Source of the DNA: Caldilineae bacterium
GTDB taxonomy: Bacteria; Chloroflexota; Anaerolineae; DUEN01
NCBI GenBank assembly: GCA_011176545.1
Contig: DUEN01000027.1
Location: 1-35,854 of the forward strand
Direction: 5' to 3'
DNA: 35,854 nucleotides
The position numbers and the translations under genes are program-made. Each line of letters begins with the position of its first letter. Position 1 is the stretch's first letter. The notes beneath the pieces are model-generated. The model was not told the DNA's origin. It did not search any database and saw only the letters and a program-made list of their open reading frames with translations. Shown piece by piece: positions 10,240-19,194 of the stretch.

Positions 10240-11247
10240 TTAGGGAGAAGGCAGGGGAGGAGCCAGCAGGGTCACGGTCAAGGCGACGGCGATGAGGCTC
10301 AGCGCGGCCCCGACCAGCCAGCTATTCAGGTGAATCGCCTCCTGCCATTCCTCGGAGAAGGTCGGATTGCCCAGCGTGCCGACGCGCGCGTCCCCGGTGC
10401 CGAACAGCAGAGCGCGAAATTCGGCCACGCTGCTTGGACGCTGATCCGGATGCATGGACATCGCGGCCATGATGGCCCGCTCGGTCCGCACGGAGATGGC
10501 CGGGTTGATGTTTCGGGGCGGCACCAGCGTGCCGGGCTTGAGGAAACGCAATTTCGCATCGGCGGGTGGCGTCCCGGTGAGCAGATGGTATAACGTAGCG
10601 CCCAGGGAGTAGATGTCCGAACGGACGTCCGTATGTCCCAGATCGCCGCCGTATTGCTCCAGCGGCGTGTATTGCACCGTGCCGCGCCCCTGGACGACGG
10701 TGACGGTTCGGCTGTCATCCGGGGCCATCAACTTGACCAGTCCGAAGTCAACCAGCTTGATGGTGCCTCGCGGCGTCAGCTTGATGTTGGAAGGCTTGAT
10801 GTCACGGTGCAGGACCGGCGGGTCCTGGCCGTGGAGATATTCGAGCGCATCCAGAAGCTGCGCTGCCCAGCCCAGCACCCGGCGCTCGCTGAGGAACGAG
10901 CCCTGGCGGCGGGCCTCATCGACGATTTCTTTTAAGTCACGACCGGGCACGAAATCCATGACCAGATATTCCCGACCGTGATAGGAGAAGTAGTCCGAGA
11001 CCTTCGGCAGGTTGGGGTGGTCAAGACGGGCCAGGATGCTGGCCTCCCGATAGAATTGTTCCTGCATCTGTTGCAACATATCGGGCGGCAGGCCAAGCTC
11101 CGGCAACACCTCCTTGATGGCGCATTGCCGCCCCTGTAGGCGCAGATCCTCGGCCCGATAGACGGCGCCCATACCGCCGTGGCCGATCAGCTCGATGATC
11201 TTATAACGGGAGCGCAGGATCGTTCCCTCAGGCAGGGTCTGGTTCAT
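10240..11247 (-). CDS. Membrane-anchored Hanks-type Ser/Thr protein kinase
   Basis: This 335-residue kinase has all the core motifs: glycine loop [15 protein letters not shown]-binding Lys in CAIKE, catalytic HRDIKPSN (about residue 148), DFGLVK and the P+1 segment TPLEQYGG. A single transmembrane helix ([21 protein letters not shown]) lies at the extreme C-terminus, so the kinase domain faces the cytoplasm and there is no extracellular sensor beyond a few residues. ATG 11247 is chosen; an upstream in-frame TTG at 11301 is less likely, and the ribosome site is weak. It is transcribed divergently from an FHA-winged-helix regulator. FHA domains bind phosphothreonine, so that regulator is a plausible substrate. 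Confidence 0.93.
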   Translation of the reverse strand: MNQTLPEGTILRSRYKIIELIGHGGMGAVYRAEDLRLQGRQCAIKEVLPELGLPPDMLQQMQEQFYREASILARLDHPNLPKVSDYFSYHGREYLVMDFVPGRDLKEIVDEARRQGSFLSERRVLGWAAQLLDALEYLHGQDPPVLHRDIKPSNIKLTPRGTIKLVDFGLVKLMAPDDSRTVTVVQGRGTVQYTPLEQYGGDLGHTDVRSDIYSLGATLYHLLTGTPPADAKLRFLKPGTLVPPRNINPAISVRTERAIMAAMSMHPDQRPSSVAEFRALLFGTGDARVGTLGNPTFSEEWQEAIHLNSWLVGAALSLIAVALTVTLLAPPLPSP

Positions 11248-11316
11248 AGGCTTTCTCGCCGAAAAGGATACATGAACCCCGATGGGGGCCTTTACGGGCA
11301 ACTCCGGTGGTTATGT

Positions 11317-11322
11317 TATAAT
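11317..11322 (+). promoter_or_regulatory. Possible -10 box of FHA regulator gene
   Basis: A perfect TATAAT lies in the 159-bp divergent region between kinase and regulator, about 85 bp before the regulator start. No good -35 box stands 16-18 bp upstream, so the promoter may depend on an activator. Confidence 0.35.
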
Positions 11323-11406
11323 CTATGCTGGAAAGCGCGAAACTCAATGATGCCTTGATGATTATCTGCGTATCTCCTTTTTCTGTCAAGAGAGGTGGTG
11401 GAGCGT

Positions 11407-12066
11407 ATGGGAACGATCAATACTGCAGAGACCGCCATGCTGATCTTGCAGCGGGGAGGGGCTGAGGCCGGCCGCCGATGGATGTTGGACAAGCAGAGTC
11501 TGACCATCGGCCGGGCGGACGACTGCGATATCGTCCTGCCCGATCGCGTGGTCTCCCGCCACCACGCGCGCATTTACTGGATCGATGGGCACTATTACGT
11601 CGAGGATCTGGGGAGCAAGAACGGCACATACGTCAACGGCCAGGAAGTCACCGACGCTCGTCTGCTGGAGGACGGTGACGAGATCCAGATCGCCTTGCGC
11701 TTCAAGCTGGCCTTCGTGGACGCGGGAGCCACAGCTCCTCTCACCCTAGAGGGTGTGACGGAGCCCGGGTTGCGTCTGGAGCCGGCCACACGCCAGGTCT
11801 TCGTGCGCGGCCGCGAGCTCACCCCGCCGCTCTCGGTGGCCCAATACCGCCTTTTGGAGTTGCTGATTAACGCGCAGGGCAGCGTCGTCACCCGAGATGA
11901 GGTGGTGCGCGCGGTGTGGCCCGAGGCGGTGGAGGAGGGCGTCTCGGAGCAGGCCATCGACGCCCTGGTGCGGCGATTGAGGGAACGCATCGCCGAGTTG
12001 GATCCCGATCATCAGTATATCGTCACCGTGCGCGGCCATGGATTCCGGCTGGAAAATCGGGAGTGA
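11407..12066 (+). CDS. FHA domain - winged-helix (OmpR-type) transcriptional regulator
   Basis: This 219-residue protein has an N-terminal FHA domain (~residues 10-100) with the conserved [21 protein letters not shown] and [11 protein letters not shown] blocks, which bind phosphothreonine peptides. A C-terminal Trans_reg_C winged helix (~120-217) has [31 protein letters not shown] and [13 protein letters not shown]. It should bind DNA in response to Thr phosphorylation, probably by the divergent kinase. EmbR of mycobacteria is an analogue with the domains in the opposite order. ATG 11407 follows GGTGGAG closely; GTG 11395 is an alternative. The 3' end overlaps hemW by 29 bases, which suggests coupled translation. 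Confidence 0.9.
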   Translation: MGTINTAETAMLILQRGGAEAGRRWMLDKQSLTIGRADDCDIVLPDRVVSRHHARIYWIDGHYYVEDLGSKNGTYVNGQEVTDARLLEDGDEIQIALRFKLAFVDAGATAPLTLEGVTEPGLRLEPATRQVFVRGRELTPPLSVAQYRLLELLINAQGSVVTRDEVVRAVWPEAVEEGVSEQAIDALVRRLRERIAELDPDHQYIVTVRGHGFRLENRE

Positions 12067-13246
12067 GCCGACGGAGCCTGTAGGGCTGTACATCCACATC
12101 CCGTTCTGCCAGCGCAAATGCCCTTATTGCGACTTTAACTCCTACGCTGGGCTTGAGGAGTCCTTTCACGCTTATACGGCCGCGCTGAGAGAGGAGATCA
12201 CCCGGGCCGGCGCGATGTGGGGGCATCCCACCGTCGCCACGATCTACATCGGAGGGGGGACTCCCACGGTTTTACCCGTCGAGTTCCTGGCCGAGATATT
12301 GATGGCCTGTCGAACGACCTTTTCGGTAGCTCCCAATGCTGAGATCACCTGTGAGGCCAACCCAGGCACCGTCGATCAACGCCGGTTCAAGAGGCTACGC
12401 GAGCTGGGCATTTCCAGGCTGAGCCTGGGGATTCAAAGCCTTAACGACGCGGAATTGCGCTTTCTGGGGCGTATCCATGATGCCGCGGGGGCGATGGCAG
12501 CCTTTGAAGCCGCCCGCGCCGCGGGGTTCGACAACATCAATGTGGACCTCATCTACGGCCTGCCGGGGCAGGATCCAAACTCCTGGTTGCACACGCTGGA
12601 TCAGGTCATCGCCCTGAAGCCCGAACACATCTCCCTATACGCTTTGACCATCGAGGAGGGCACCCCGCTGGCTCGATGGATCGCCGAAGGGCGCTTCCCT
12701 TATCCTGATGATGATCTGGCCGCTGATCTCTATGAGCTGGCCAGCGAGAGGCTGGGGGCGGCTGGCTACAGACAGTACGAGATATCTAACTGGGCATGGC
12801 ATGGCGACGTCCCTTTGCCGCCCGTTGCGAATCCTCCACTGGCCTGCCGACACAACCTGATCTACTGGCGTTATCAGCCTTACCTGGGGTTCGGTGCAGG
12901 CGCGCATTCCATGATCCCGGGACGGCGTTGGTGGAACCCGCGTCGCCTTGATGTCTACCTCGAACGCGTCGCTTCCGGCCAGCTCCTGGAGGAGGGACAC
13001 GAGGAGATCGATGAGCGCCTGGGCATGGGCGAGATGATGATGTTGGGGCTGCGTTTAATCCGCGAGGGCGTCTCTGAAGAGCGGTTCTGGAGACGATGGG
13101 GGCGTGCTCTGGATGAGGTGTTTGGAGAGGAGCTGCGCGAGTTGTGCGAGATGGGGCTCATCGAGCGCGTGGACGGACATGTCCGCCTGACATATCCGGC
13201 CCGTCTCGTCGGCAATCAGGTCTTCGCCCGGTTTCTCCCCAACTAA
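12038..13246 (+). CDS. hemW: Radical SAM heme chaperone HemW
   Basis: This 402-residue radical SAM protein has C24-x3-C28-x2-C31 ([13 protein letters not shown]) for the 4Fe-4S cluster. It lacks the extra Cys after the third one that marks true coproporphyrinogen dehydrogenase HemN, so HemW is the better call. [34 protein letters not shown] and YEISNWA are family blocks, and a HemN-type C-terminal domain follows. HemW inserts heme into respiratory proteins. The start overlaps the FHA regulator by 29 bases and has no strong ribosome site, but the family begins just before LYIHIPFC, so ATG 12038 fits. Confidence 0.92.
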   Translation: MDSGWKIGSEPTEPVGLYIHIPFCQRKCPYCDFNSYAGLEESFHAYTAALREEITRAGAMWGHPTVATIYIGGGTPTVLPVEFLAEILMACRTTFSVAPNAEITCEANPGTVDQRRFKRLRELGISRLSLGIQSLNDAELRFLGRIHDAAGAMAAFEAARAAGFDNINVDLIYGLPGQDPNSWLHTLDQVIALKPEHISLYALTIEEGTPLARWIAEGRFPYPDDDLAADLYELASERLGAAGYRQYEISNWAWHGDVPLPPVANPPLACRHNLIYWRYQPYLGFGAGAHSMIPGRRWWNPRRLDVYLERVASGQLLEEGHEEIDERLGMGEMMMLGLRLIREGVSEERFWRRWGRALDEVFGEELRELCEMGLIERVDGHVRLTYPARLVGNQVFARFLPN

Positions 13247-13288
13247 TGGGAGTGCTGAGGAAGCACCGCGGAGACGCCGAGGTTTGAA

Positions 13289-13310
13289 GGGGCGAGGTAT
13301 ACCTCGCCCC
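13289..13310. repeat. Dispersed palindrome, GGGGCG family, copy 5
   Basis: GGGGCGAGGT and ACCTCGCCCC form a perfect 22-base palindrome with AT at its centre. It lies in the 224-bp gap between hemW and the small membrane protein, which otherwise holds only repeat remnants. Confidence 0.6.
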
Positions 13311-13352
13311 CCATATGTGGGCTCCTCGGTAGCTCCCTCACGAGTGTTGTCA

Positions 13353-13384
13353 GGGGAGGGGCGGTTCATGAATCGCCTCTCCCT
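13353..13384. repeat. Dispersed palindrome, copy 6 (imperfect)
   Basis: GGGGAGGGGCGG and CGCCTCTCCCT flank the centre TTCATGAA. Pairing needs a few G-T pairs. The right end is followed by ACAGG, as in other copies that end CCCTACA. Confidence 0.5.
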
Positions 13385-13470
13385 ACAGGTAGCCACCAAA
13401 GGTTGATTTTTGATCCAGGAAAAGGTCCACAAAGCCACGAAGAATGTAGGATGAGCTGGGGGATCATATC

Positions 13471-13677
13471 ATGAGGCGAAGCGGGTGGATCAGCTTAGGG
13501 GGGCTCATCGGGCTCCTGGTGATCGGTGGGGTGCTCCTGTGGATATGGTGGCGACGTCGGCCGGAACGGATTGTGCTCACGGAGCTGCCGCCGTTGCGCG
13601 CGCCTATCCCCAGTCCGGCGTCCCATCCAGATCGGCAGAACGGCCGCCCGGTCGAGGTGGAACTCTCCACCGACTAG
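13471..13677 (+). CDS. Small single-pass membrane protein
   Basis: This 68-residue protein has one strong hydrophobic segment (residues ~8-26, LGGLIGLLVIGGVLLWIWW) followed by RRR, then a Pro-rich polar tail ending VEVELSTD. The positive-inside rule puts the tail in the cytoplasm. A GGGGGA stretch about 8 bases before ATG 13471 can serve as ribosome site. No family recognised. It stands alone between repeats and the convergent isoprenoid genes, so a non-coding reading remains possible. Confidence 0.45.
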   Translation: MRRSGWISLGGLIGLLVIGGVLLWIWWRRRPERIVLTELPPLRAPIPSPASHPDRQNGRPVEVELSTD

Positions 13678-13720
13678 AGTCGCACAGCGGACTGGCTCCG
13701 CCAGCCGCTGCACGGTGCCG

Positions 13721-14752
13721 TTAATAAGCCCGCGCCACAAGACTGTCTGCCAGCTCGCGTAAGGCGGCGCCCGCTGGCTCAAGCGGCTGGGCCTCTTCCA
13801 GCGCTCTCATGGCCTGGGCGTGCGCCTCCCGGACCATCCTCTCAGCGTAAGCACGACTGCCTGCGACCTCCAGCCAATGCAATACCTCGGGCACATCCTC
13901 GGGCGCGATCTCTGGTTGTGTGTAGATCGCCCGCAGCGTTTGTCCCGCCTCACCTTCCTGCATCAGCGCGTATACCACCGGAAGGGACTTCTTCCGACTC
14001 AAAATGTCGCTTTGGACCGATTTCCCTGTTACCGCCTCGTCGCCCCAGATCCCCAGGATGTCATCCCGAATCTGGAACGCGCGGCCTATGCTTAACCCGA
14101 ACCGCCGGTAGGCATCCACCTTCGCAGGCTCGGCGCCAGATACCAACGCACCCAGTTGTGTCGAGAGGCCCAGTAGCGCCCCCGACTTCCCCGCGATCAT
14201 CTGCAGGTATTCCTCCTCGCTGACCTGCTCGCGCTCCTCAAAGGCCAGATCCAGATGCTGTCCTTCGGTCAGCAGGCGACACGTATCGTCAAACGCCCTC
14301 AGTGCCTCCAGCACGATCTCCGGGGGTACGCCCTGGTCGGCCAGGCGCTCCAGGGCGAGATGGGCGAGGGCGAACAGGCCGTCTCCCACGTTGATCGCCT
14401 GGGGGATCCCCCACACCTTCCACACCGTAGGCCGATGACGTCGCGTGGGCGAGTCGTCCTCTATGTCGTCATGAACCAGGGAGAAGTTATGCAACAGCTC
14501 CAACGCCACCGCGGCGGGCATGGCGCGTTCAATGGACCCGCCGGTCGCCTCGGTCACCAGGAGGCAGAGCAGCGGGCGGATACGCTTGCCAGCGCTCGCG
14601 CGCGCGGGACGCAGGTTCACATCGGCGAAGCCCAGATGATACGCCATCATCCCGTAATGCGCCTTTACCGCGGGGTCAGGGGGCTTGACTGCCTCCTGCA
14701 ACGCCTCTTCGATCAGCGGCAGGAGTCGCCCCATCGCTTCCCTCAAGGCCAT
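13721..14752 (-). CDS. Polyprenyl (geranylgeranyl/farnesyl-type) diphosphate synthase
   Basis: This 343-residue trans-prenyltransferase condenses isopentenyl diphosphate onto an allylic diphosphate. The first aspartate-rich motif is DDIED (residues 95-99, within [20 protein letters not shown]). The second is [10 protein letters not shown] near 222, where the last Asp of DDxxD is Gly, a variant I believe occurs in bacterial members. KRIRPLL near 56 and GKS...SDI near 235 are also typical. ATG 14752 is preceded by GGAGGGAAGG; the longer upstream frame runs through the fni gene and is not used. It overlaps fni by 10 bases, so the pair is translationally coupled. Chain length cannot be assigned safely. 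Confidence 0.93.
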   Translation of the reverse strand: MALREAMGRLLPLIEEALQEAVKPPDPAVKAHYGMMAYHLGFADVNLRPARASAGKRIRPLLCLLVTEATGGSIERAMPAAVALELLHNFSLVHDDIEDDSPTRRHRPTVWKVWGIPQAINVGDGLFALAHLALERLADQGVPPEIVLEALRAFDDTCRLLTEGQHLDLAFEEREQVSEEEYLQMIAGKSGALLGLSTQLGALVSGAEPAKVDAYRRFGLSIGRAFQIRDDILGIWGDEAVTGKSVQSDILSRKKSLPVVYALMQEGEAGQTLRAIYTQPEIAPEDVPEVLHWLEVAGSRAYAERMVREAHAQAMRALEEAQPLEPAGAALRELADSLVARAY

Positions 14753-15795
14753 ACCTTCCCTCCATCTACGCGGATCAGCCGCCCTGGCTGACGCAGCGCG
14801 TCGATGCTTCCCGCGCCGGCGCAGAACATCGCCACGCGCAGCTCCGCCGTGAGCATCTCGATCTCCTCCACGACGGCCTCCGTTGAGACGATGGCTGCTT
14901 TCAAGAACGGCGACGCCATCCCTACGGCATCCGCGCCTAACGCCAGACACTTGGCCACGTCGATGCCGGTGCGGATGCCTCCGGAGGCGATGACGGGGAC
15001 TTCAGGCACGCTGCGCCGGACCGCGACCAGCGCCTCGGCCGTGGGGATCCCCCAATCGGCGAAGGCGGCAGCTAGACGTCGGCGCTTTCGCGTGCGCGCC
15101 CGATGCATCTCTACCTGGCTCCAGGAGGTCCCCCCGGCGCCAGCCACGTCGATGGCCGCGACGCCCGCATCCACCAGACGACGTGCCAGATCACCAGAGA
15201 TCCCCCACCCCACTTCCTTGACCACCACCGGGACGGGGAGTTCCCGACATACCTGTTCGATCTTCTGCAGCAGGCCCACCCAGTTCCAGTTGCCATCGCT
15301 CTGAAGGGCCTCCTGCAGCGGGTTCAGATGCAGGATCAGCGCGTCTGCCTCGATCATCTCCACCGCGCGCCGGCAGTGCTCAACGGTATAACCATAATTG
15401 AGCTGGATGGCTCCCAGGTTCGCCAGGAGCAGGATGTCCGGGGCCACATCGCGAACCCGGAAAGTGTGCTCTGTCGTCGCGACCTCCAACCCTGTGCGCT
15501 GCGAACCTAATCCCATGGCGATCCCACAGGTCTGAGCGGCCTGCGCCAGGCGGCGATTGATCTGGGCTGCCTGGCTTGTACCCCCCGTCATGGAGGAGAT
15601 CAGCAGAGGGGCAGCTAACCGCTTGCCTAGCAGCGTCGCCGAGGTATCTATCGCTTCCAGATTCAACTCCGGCAGCGCGACGTGAACGAAGCGATACCTC
15701 TCCAATCCGGTGGAGAGGTGAGGAAACTGGACATCTTCCTCCAGATTAATGCGGATGTGGTCCGCCTTCCGTTGCTCGTGAGAACTCGCGTCCAT
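14743..15795 (-). CDS. fni: Type 2 isopentenyl-diphosphate isomerase (FMN-dependent)
   Basis: This 350-residue enzyme interconverts IPP and DMAPP using reduced FMN. Family blocks are [16 protein letters not shown] at the N-terminus, [46 protein letters not shown] and [13 protein letters not shown], the last two binding FMN phosphate. The start is one of two adjacent ATGs (15798, 15795); the second gives 7-base spacing from GAGGGG. Directly downstream and overlapping is the prenyl synthase, so the operon makes DMAPP and extends it. Its promoter (15943-15971) shares a symmetric region with acpP. Confidence 0.95.
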   Translation of the reverse strand: MDASSHEQRKADHIRINLEEDVQFPHLSTGLERYRFVHVALPELNLEAIDTSATLLGKRLAAPLLISSMTGGTSQAAQINRRLAQAAQTCGIAMGLGSQRTGLEVATTEHTFRVRDVAPDILLLANLGAIQLNYGYTVEHCRRAVEMIEADALILHLNPLQEALQSDGNWNWVGLLQKIEQVCRELPVPVVVKEVGWGISGDLARRLVDAGVAAIDVAGAGGTSWSQVEMHRARTRKRRRLAAAFADWGIPTAEALVAVRRSVPEVPVIASGGIRTGIDVAKCLALGADAVGMASPFLKAAIVSTEAVVEEIEMLTAELRVAMFCAGAGSIDALRQPGRLIRVDGGKVWP

Positions 15796-15891
15796 CATGC
15801 GTCCCCTCGCCGGGCCTGCCAACGCACGGAGCGCCCTACTGCGTGGCGCGGCTCCGCGCGGGGCCGTGTGCCTGCTTGTGAGCGTAACTTC

Positions 15892-15909
15892 AAACACCTG
15901 GTGGTGTTT
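15892..15909. promoter_or_regulatory. Small hairpin/operator in fni leader
   Basis: AAACACC (15892-15898) and GGTGTTT (15903-15909) form a 7-bp inverted repeat with a TGGT loop. It lies about 30 nt after the predicted fni transcription start, where an operator or attenuating hairpin could sit. Confidence 0.4.
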
Positions 15910-15942
15910 CTATGTCTAGCCAGGATGAGCTCATGCCACGGC

Positions 15943-15971
15943 ATCTTACCCGCGCGTACGTGTGGTGTCAA
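15943..15971 (-). promoter_or_regulatory. Promoter for fni-prenyl synthase operon
   Basis: On the minus strand a perfect TTGACA (15966-15971) is 17 bp from TAAGAT (15943-15948). The -35 box is embedded in the left arm of a 10-bp perfect inverted repeat. Confidence 0.7.
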
Positions 15972-16008
15972 ACCTGTTCCAGAGCATGCTCGATGCGAGT
16001 TTGACACC
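15964..16008. promoter_or_regulatory. Symmetric divergent promoter core
   Basis: GGTGTCAAAC (15964-15973) and GTTTGACACC (15999-16008) are perfect inverted arms, each containing a TTGACA box pointing outward. Between them lies another perfect palindrome, GAGCATGCTC (15982-15991). The layout suits a shared dimeric regulator acting on both operons. Confidence 0.6.
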
Positions 16009-16029
16009 CCCAGGTTGCGCGATTAGAAT
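16001..16029 (+). promoter_or_regulatory. Promoter for acyl carrier protein gene
   Basis: A perfect TTGACA (16001-16006), a 17-bp spacer and TAGAAT (16024-16029) lie about 70 bp before the acpP start. Confidence 0.75.
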
Positions 16030-16099
16030 GGCGGTCGTTATCACGACTCATACGAGTTGTCCTAAACCACATTCACCACGAGCGAAAGGGGGATAACAG

Positions 16100-16336
16100 A
16101 TGAGCGTCTTCGAGCGTGTCCGAGACATTATCGTGGAACAATTAGGCGTTGACCCAGAGAAGGTGACTATGGAGGCCAGCTTCCGCGAGGACTTGGAGGC
16201 CGACTCGCTCGATCTGGTCGAGCTGATCATGGCCTTCGAGGAGGAATTCGGCGGGGAGATCTCTGACGAAGAGGCCCAGCAGATCACCACGGTGGGCGAT
16301 GCCGTGAGGTACCTGGAGGAGCACGGCGTCGAGTGA
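16100..16336 (+). CDS. acpP: Acyl carrier protein
   Basis: This 78-residue acidic protein is a standard acyl carrier. The phosphopantetheine-accepting Ser36 sits in [19 protein letters not shown], and [12 protein letters not shown] closes the four-helix bundle. It carries growing acyl chains in fatty acid synthesis in the cytoplasm. AAAGGGGG lies 8-9 bases before ATG 16100. No fab gene is adjacent, which is unusual, since acpP commonly sits next to fabD, fabG or fabF. It has its own promoter and terminator, so it is monocistronic. Confidence 0.96.
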   Translation: MSVFERVRDIIVEQLGVDPEKVTMEASFREDLEADSLDLVELIMAFEEEFGGEISDEEAQQITTVGDAVRYLEEHGVE

Positions 16337-16367
16337 ACCAGGCGCAGCCATAGTTCACCGGGCTGAG

Positions 16368-16402
16368 TAGCGGATACCGTACGGTATCCGCTATTGATTT
16401 TT
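16368..16402 (+). terminator. Intrinsic terminator of acpP
   Basis: TAGCGGATACCGT (16368-16380) and ACGGTATCCGCTA (16381-16393) form a perfect 13-bp inverted repeat followed by TTGATTTTT. Confidence 0.85.
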
Positions 16403-16420
16403 GGGCAATCTGTCCTCCTA

Positions 16421-16447
16421 ACCGCAAAGAGCGCAAAGGACGCAAAG
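16421..16447. repeat. ACCGCAAAG / CGCAAAG dispersed motif
   Basis: ACCGCAAAGA, GCGCAAAGGA and CGCAAAG follow one another as three near-repeats just before mobA. Such CGCAAAG-type intergenic strings recur in many environmental genomes. It also places AAAGGA about 11 bases before the mobA ATG. Confidence 0.4.
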
Positions 16448-16452
16448 TTAGC

Positions 16453-17088
16453 ATGGAGCCATTCACGGGGATCATTCTGGCTGGCGGGCGAAGCCTGCGT
16501 ATGGGGGTGGACAAGCTCTGGCTGGATGCTGGGGGCCGTCCCCTGATCGCGCGGGTGGCGGAGCGTCTGGCCGGGCTGGCCGCTGAGATCGTAGTGGTGC
16601 GCGCCTCCCCAACGGCGGAGTTGCCCGAGCTCCCTGGCCGCGTCGTGGAGGATCGATACCCGGGCATGGGCCCGCTGGCCGGCCTGCACGCTGGTCTCCA
16701 TGCCGCATCTACTCCATGGGCCTTCGCGGTCGCCTGTGATATGCCATTCCTCGTCTCTTCGCTCATCCAATATTTGGCCTTGTTGCGTCCCGCATCCGAC
16801 GCTGTGGTGCCTTATCCGGCCGGCCGGCCGGAGCCGTTGCACGCCTTCTACCATCGTCGCTGCCTGCCAGAGATCGAGCGCTGTCTGGCCCAAGGGAAGC
16901 GGCGGTTGCTCGCCTTTTATCCCGCCGTACACGTGCGTCCCGTCTCCCCCTCAGAAATTGCCGTCTTTGATCCTGACCTGAGATCGTTCATCAACATCAA
17001 CACGCCAGAGGAATGGGCCACGGCCCGGGAGATGGGCGGCTGGGATGTGACCGGAAAGGATACGTTGCCTAATTTGTTCGAGAATTGA
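16453..17088 (+). CDS. mobA: Molybdenum cofactor guanylyltransferase
   Basis: This 211-residue protein has the complete MobA signature: IILAGGRSLRMGVDK (residues ~7-21) for GTP binding, VVEDRYPGMGPLAGLHAGL, and ACDMPFL (Asp binds Mg) near residue 97. MobA attaches GMP to molybdopterin to make the dinucleotide cofactor used by DMSO-reductase-type enzymes. It is preceded only by a weak AAAGGA and stands alone; no other moa or moe genes are near. The promoter of the following transporter overlaps its stop codon. Confidence 0.9.
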   Translation: MEPFTGIILAGGRSLRMGVDKLWLDAGGRPLIARVAERLAGLAAEIVVVRASPTAELPELPGRVVEDRYPGMGPLAGLHAGLHAASTPWAFAVACDMPFLVSSLIQYLALLRPASDAVVPYPAGRPEPLHAFYHRRCLPEIERCLAQGKRRLLAFYPAVHVRPVSPSEIAVFDPDLRSFININTPEEWATAREMGGWDVTGKDTLPNLFEN

Positions 17089-17113
17089 CGGGACCAGGTG
17101 AACACGATATAAT
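17085..17113 (+). promoter_or_regulatory. Promoter of ABC transporter operon
   Basis: TTGACG (17085-17090), a 17-bp spacer and a perfect TATAAT (17108-17113). The -35 box overlaps the mobA stop codon. The leader to the permease start at 17231 is about 110 nt. Confidence 0.75.
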
Positions 17114-17230
17114 GAAAGTGCTTTGTGGGGTTTCCTTTTTTGTCTTTGATGTCCTCCTTAGCTTCCCCCTCGTTCAAACTTGGCGAGCCTTTGCCGCTTC
17201 GGCGACCACGAGGCTTTGAGGAGACACGAA

Positions 17231-18223
17231 ATGGCCGTGGCCACTCGCTCACAACGGGGACGACGCATCACATTGGGACAATTTCGTGAGCTTAACGTCC
17301 TCATCGCTCTTTTATTGTTGTGTCTCTATTTCTACTGGCGACAGCCGGAGACGTTCGTCAAACCAGCGAACCTCGCTGTGATCATGCGCTTCATGGCCAC
17401 GTTCGGAGTCCTGGCCATCGGGGAGGTCCTGGTCATCATCACCGGGGGGATCGATCTCAGTGTGGGCTCGCTGACGGCCCTCACCGGGGTTATCGCCGCC
17501 ACGCTCATGCTTAAAGGCGTCGCCGGGCTGCCACCCATCGGTATGATTCCCGCCATCCTCGTCACCCTGGTGGTCGGTACGCTGGTTGGGGTCTGGCATG
17601 GGTTGTTCGTGACCAAGCTGGGTATTCCCCCGTTCATCATCACCCTGGGCACCTGGCTGATAGCCCGTGGTATGGCGGGATACATCACCCGTGGATATCC
17701 CATCGTATATCCCTCTGGATCGACCTTCCTCGCGCTGGGACAGGGTAGCATCGCCTCGATCCCCATATCCTTTATCATCATGGTGATCCTGGCCTTAATC
17801 GTCTCTTTCATCCTCAATTTCACCGTGCTTGGGCGCCACATCTATGCTGTGGGTGGCAATCTGGAGGCTGCCCGGGTGTCCGGCGTACGGGTGGACCGGG
17901 TGCGCGTCTTCTGTTATGCTACCAGTGGGTTCATGGCGGCCACGACCGGCCTTCTGCTGGCCTCCCGGTTGGGGCAGGGGACGCCGACGGTGGGCACGGC
18001 CTACGAGCTATGGGCCATTGCTGCTACGGTCATCGGTGGCACCAGTCTCTTTGGCGGCGAGGGGACGGTGCTGGGTGCCGTTCTGGGCGCGGCCATCATG
18101 GGCGTGATGCAGAACGGCATGGTCCTAATCAACATCTCCTCCTATCTCCAGGATGCGATCCTGGGCGTGGTCCTAGTGATCGCCGTTACCTATGACACGC
18201 TGCGGCGACGGACGCGGCGTTGA
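17231..18223 (+). CDS. Sugar ABC transporter permease (RbsC/FrcC type)
   Basis: This 330-residue inner-membrane permease belongs to the BPD_transp_2 family of ribose/fructose-type importers. About eight to ten hydrophobic spans are visible. Family blocks include [53 protein letters not shown] and [23 protein letters not shown] 17231 is chosen because GAGGAG lies about 8 bases upstream; an earlier ATG (17180) has no site. It is the first gene of the operon permease-ATPase-binding protein. The pairing with a single-domain ATPase resembles FrcBCA more than RbsABC. The substrate is not determinable from sequence. Confidence 0.93.
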   Translation: MAVATRSQRGRRITLGQFRELNVLIALLLLCLYFYWRQPETFVKPANLAVIMRFMATFGVLAIGEVLVIITGGIDLSVGSLTALTGVIAATLMLKGVAGLPPIGMIPAILVTLVVGTLVGVWHGLFVTKLGIPPFIITLGTWLIARGMAGYITRGYPIVYPSGSTFLALGQGSIASIPISFIIMVILALIVSFILNFTVLGRHIYAVGGNLEAARVSGVRVDRVRVFCYATSGFMAATTGLLLASRLGQGTPTVGTAYELWAIAATVIGGTSLFGGEGTVLGAVLGAAIMGVMQNGMVLINISSYLQDAILGVVLVIAVTYDTLRRRTRR

Positions 18224-18238
18224 TGAGGGAGGCAACGC

Positions 18239-19036
18239 GTGGGCGACGAAGTCCCTCTGGTTGAGATGCGTGGTATCCGCAAGAGCTTTGGAGCGGTCCA
18301 GGCCCTGCGCGGTGTGGATCTTACTTTGGGTCATAATGAGGTACTGGGGCTGGTCGGAGATAACGCCGCGGGAAAATCGACGCTGATGAAGATCCTCTCC
18401 GGGGCCTATACGGCGGATGAAGGGGAGATCTATATCGAAGGAAAACGCGTGTACATCACCAAGCCTGAAGATTCCCGCCGTCTGGGCATTGAGATGGTTT
18501 ATCAGGATTTCGCTCTGGCCAGCAATCTGGACGTGGCGGCCAATATCTTCCTGGGGCGAGAGATCGTTCGCTTCAAGATAGGCCCTCTCAGGGTTATGAA
18601 CCAACGCCGCATGGCTCAGGAGGCCGAGCGTCTTATGAAACGGCTACACATTGATATCGAGTCCGTGCGGCAGAAGACGGAGACCTTGTCCGGTGGCCAG
18701 CGTCAGGCGGTCGCCATTGGGCGGGCGACGGCTTTCAACGCCAAAGTCATCATCATGGATGAGCCAACGGCCGCGCTGAGCGTAGGGGCGATCGGACAGG
18801 TGTTGGAGTTGATCGAGCGATTGAAGCGAGAGGGCACCTCCGTCATCATCATCAGCCACCGACTAGAGGATATTTACAAGGTAGGTGATCGAGTGATCGT
18901 TCTGCGCCACGGGCGCAAGGTCGCGGATATACCCGTGGAAGGCGACATTCACGAGTTCCGCGAGCGTGTCGTAGCCTACATGGTAGGCGCGCGCGACGAC
19001 TTCGCCGAGCCCATGGCAGCTCCCGTGGCTCCATGA
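18239..19036 (+). CDS. Sugar ABC transporter ATP-binding protein, single domain (FrcA-like)
   Basis: This 265-residue ATPase has one nucleotide-binding domain: Walker [10 protein letters not shown] (residues ~40-48), Q-loop MVYQDF, signature [14 protein letters not shown] (~150), Walker [12 protein letters not shown] (~172) and switch His in IISHR. RbsA-type ATPases of this family have two fused domains of about 500 residues; this one has only the first, as in FrcA. It must therefore act as a homodimer. Translation starts at GTG 18239 with GAGGGAGG upstream, 15 bases after the permease stop. Confidence 0.93.
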   Translation: MGDEVPLVEMRGIRKSFGAVQALRGVDLTLGHNEVLGLVGDNAAGKSTLMKILSGAYTADEGEIYIEGKRVYITKPEDSRRLGIEMVYQDFALASNLDVAANIFLGREIVRFKIGPLRVMNQRRMAQEAERLMKRLHIDIESVRQKTETLSGGQRQAVAIGRATAFNAKVIIMDEPTAALSVGAIGQVLELIERLKREGTSVIIISHRLEDIYKVGDRVIVLRHGRKVADIPVEGDIHEFRERVVAYMVGARDDFAEPMAAPVAP

Positions 19037-19090
19037 CGCGATCTGGAATGCGACGGGCTTCCCCGAGACGAAGGGGATGGCCCGCCCTCG

Positions 19091-19101
19091 AAAGGAGGTG
19101 A
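19091..19101 (+). other. Orphan perfect Shine-Dalgarno sequence
   Basis: AAAGGAGGTGA is an exact complement of the 16S rRNA tail, yet no start codon lies 5-10 bases downstream. The nearest ATG (19120) is about 20 bases away and opens a 17-codon frame ending before the lipoprotein gene. The remaining 158-bp gap between ATPase and binding protein shows no terminator or promoter. Confidence 0.35.
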
Positions 19102-19194
19102 CGCAGGATTTATCTGGTTATGGCACACCGATCGATGGCCTCCATGGTGGTGGCCGTCTCTCTCCCCCAATGATGAGGTTAAGGAGGAGGTACC

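Noticed and set aside
14255..14791. Plus-strand frame of 178 codons over the prenyl synthase
   Set aside because: The minus-strand DDIED and RDDILG motifs define the real gene; the plus-strand frame shows no family features.
16048..16932. Minus-strand frame of 294 codons across acpP and mobA
   Set aside because: It runs through a terminator hairpin and two well-defined plus-strand genes.
19120..19173. 17-codon frame after the orphan AAAGGAGGTGA as a leader peptide
   Set aside because: The start codon is about 20 bases from the ribosome site, too far for normal initiation, and nothing else supports it.
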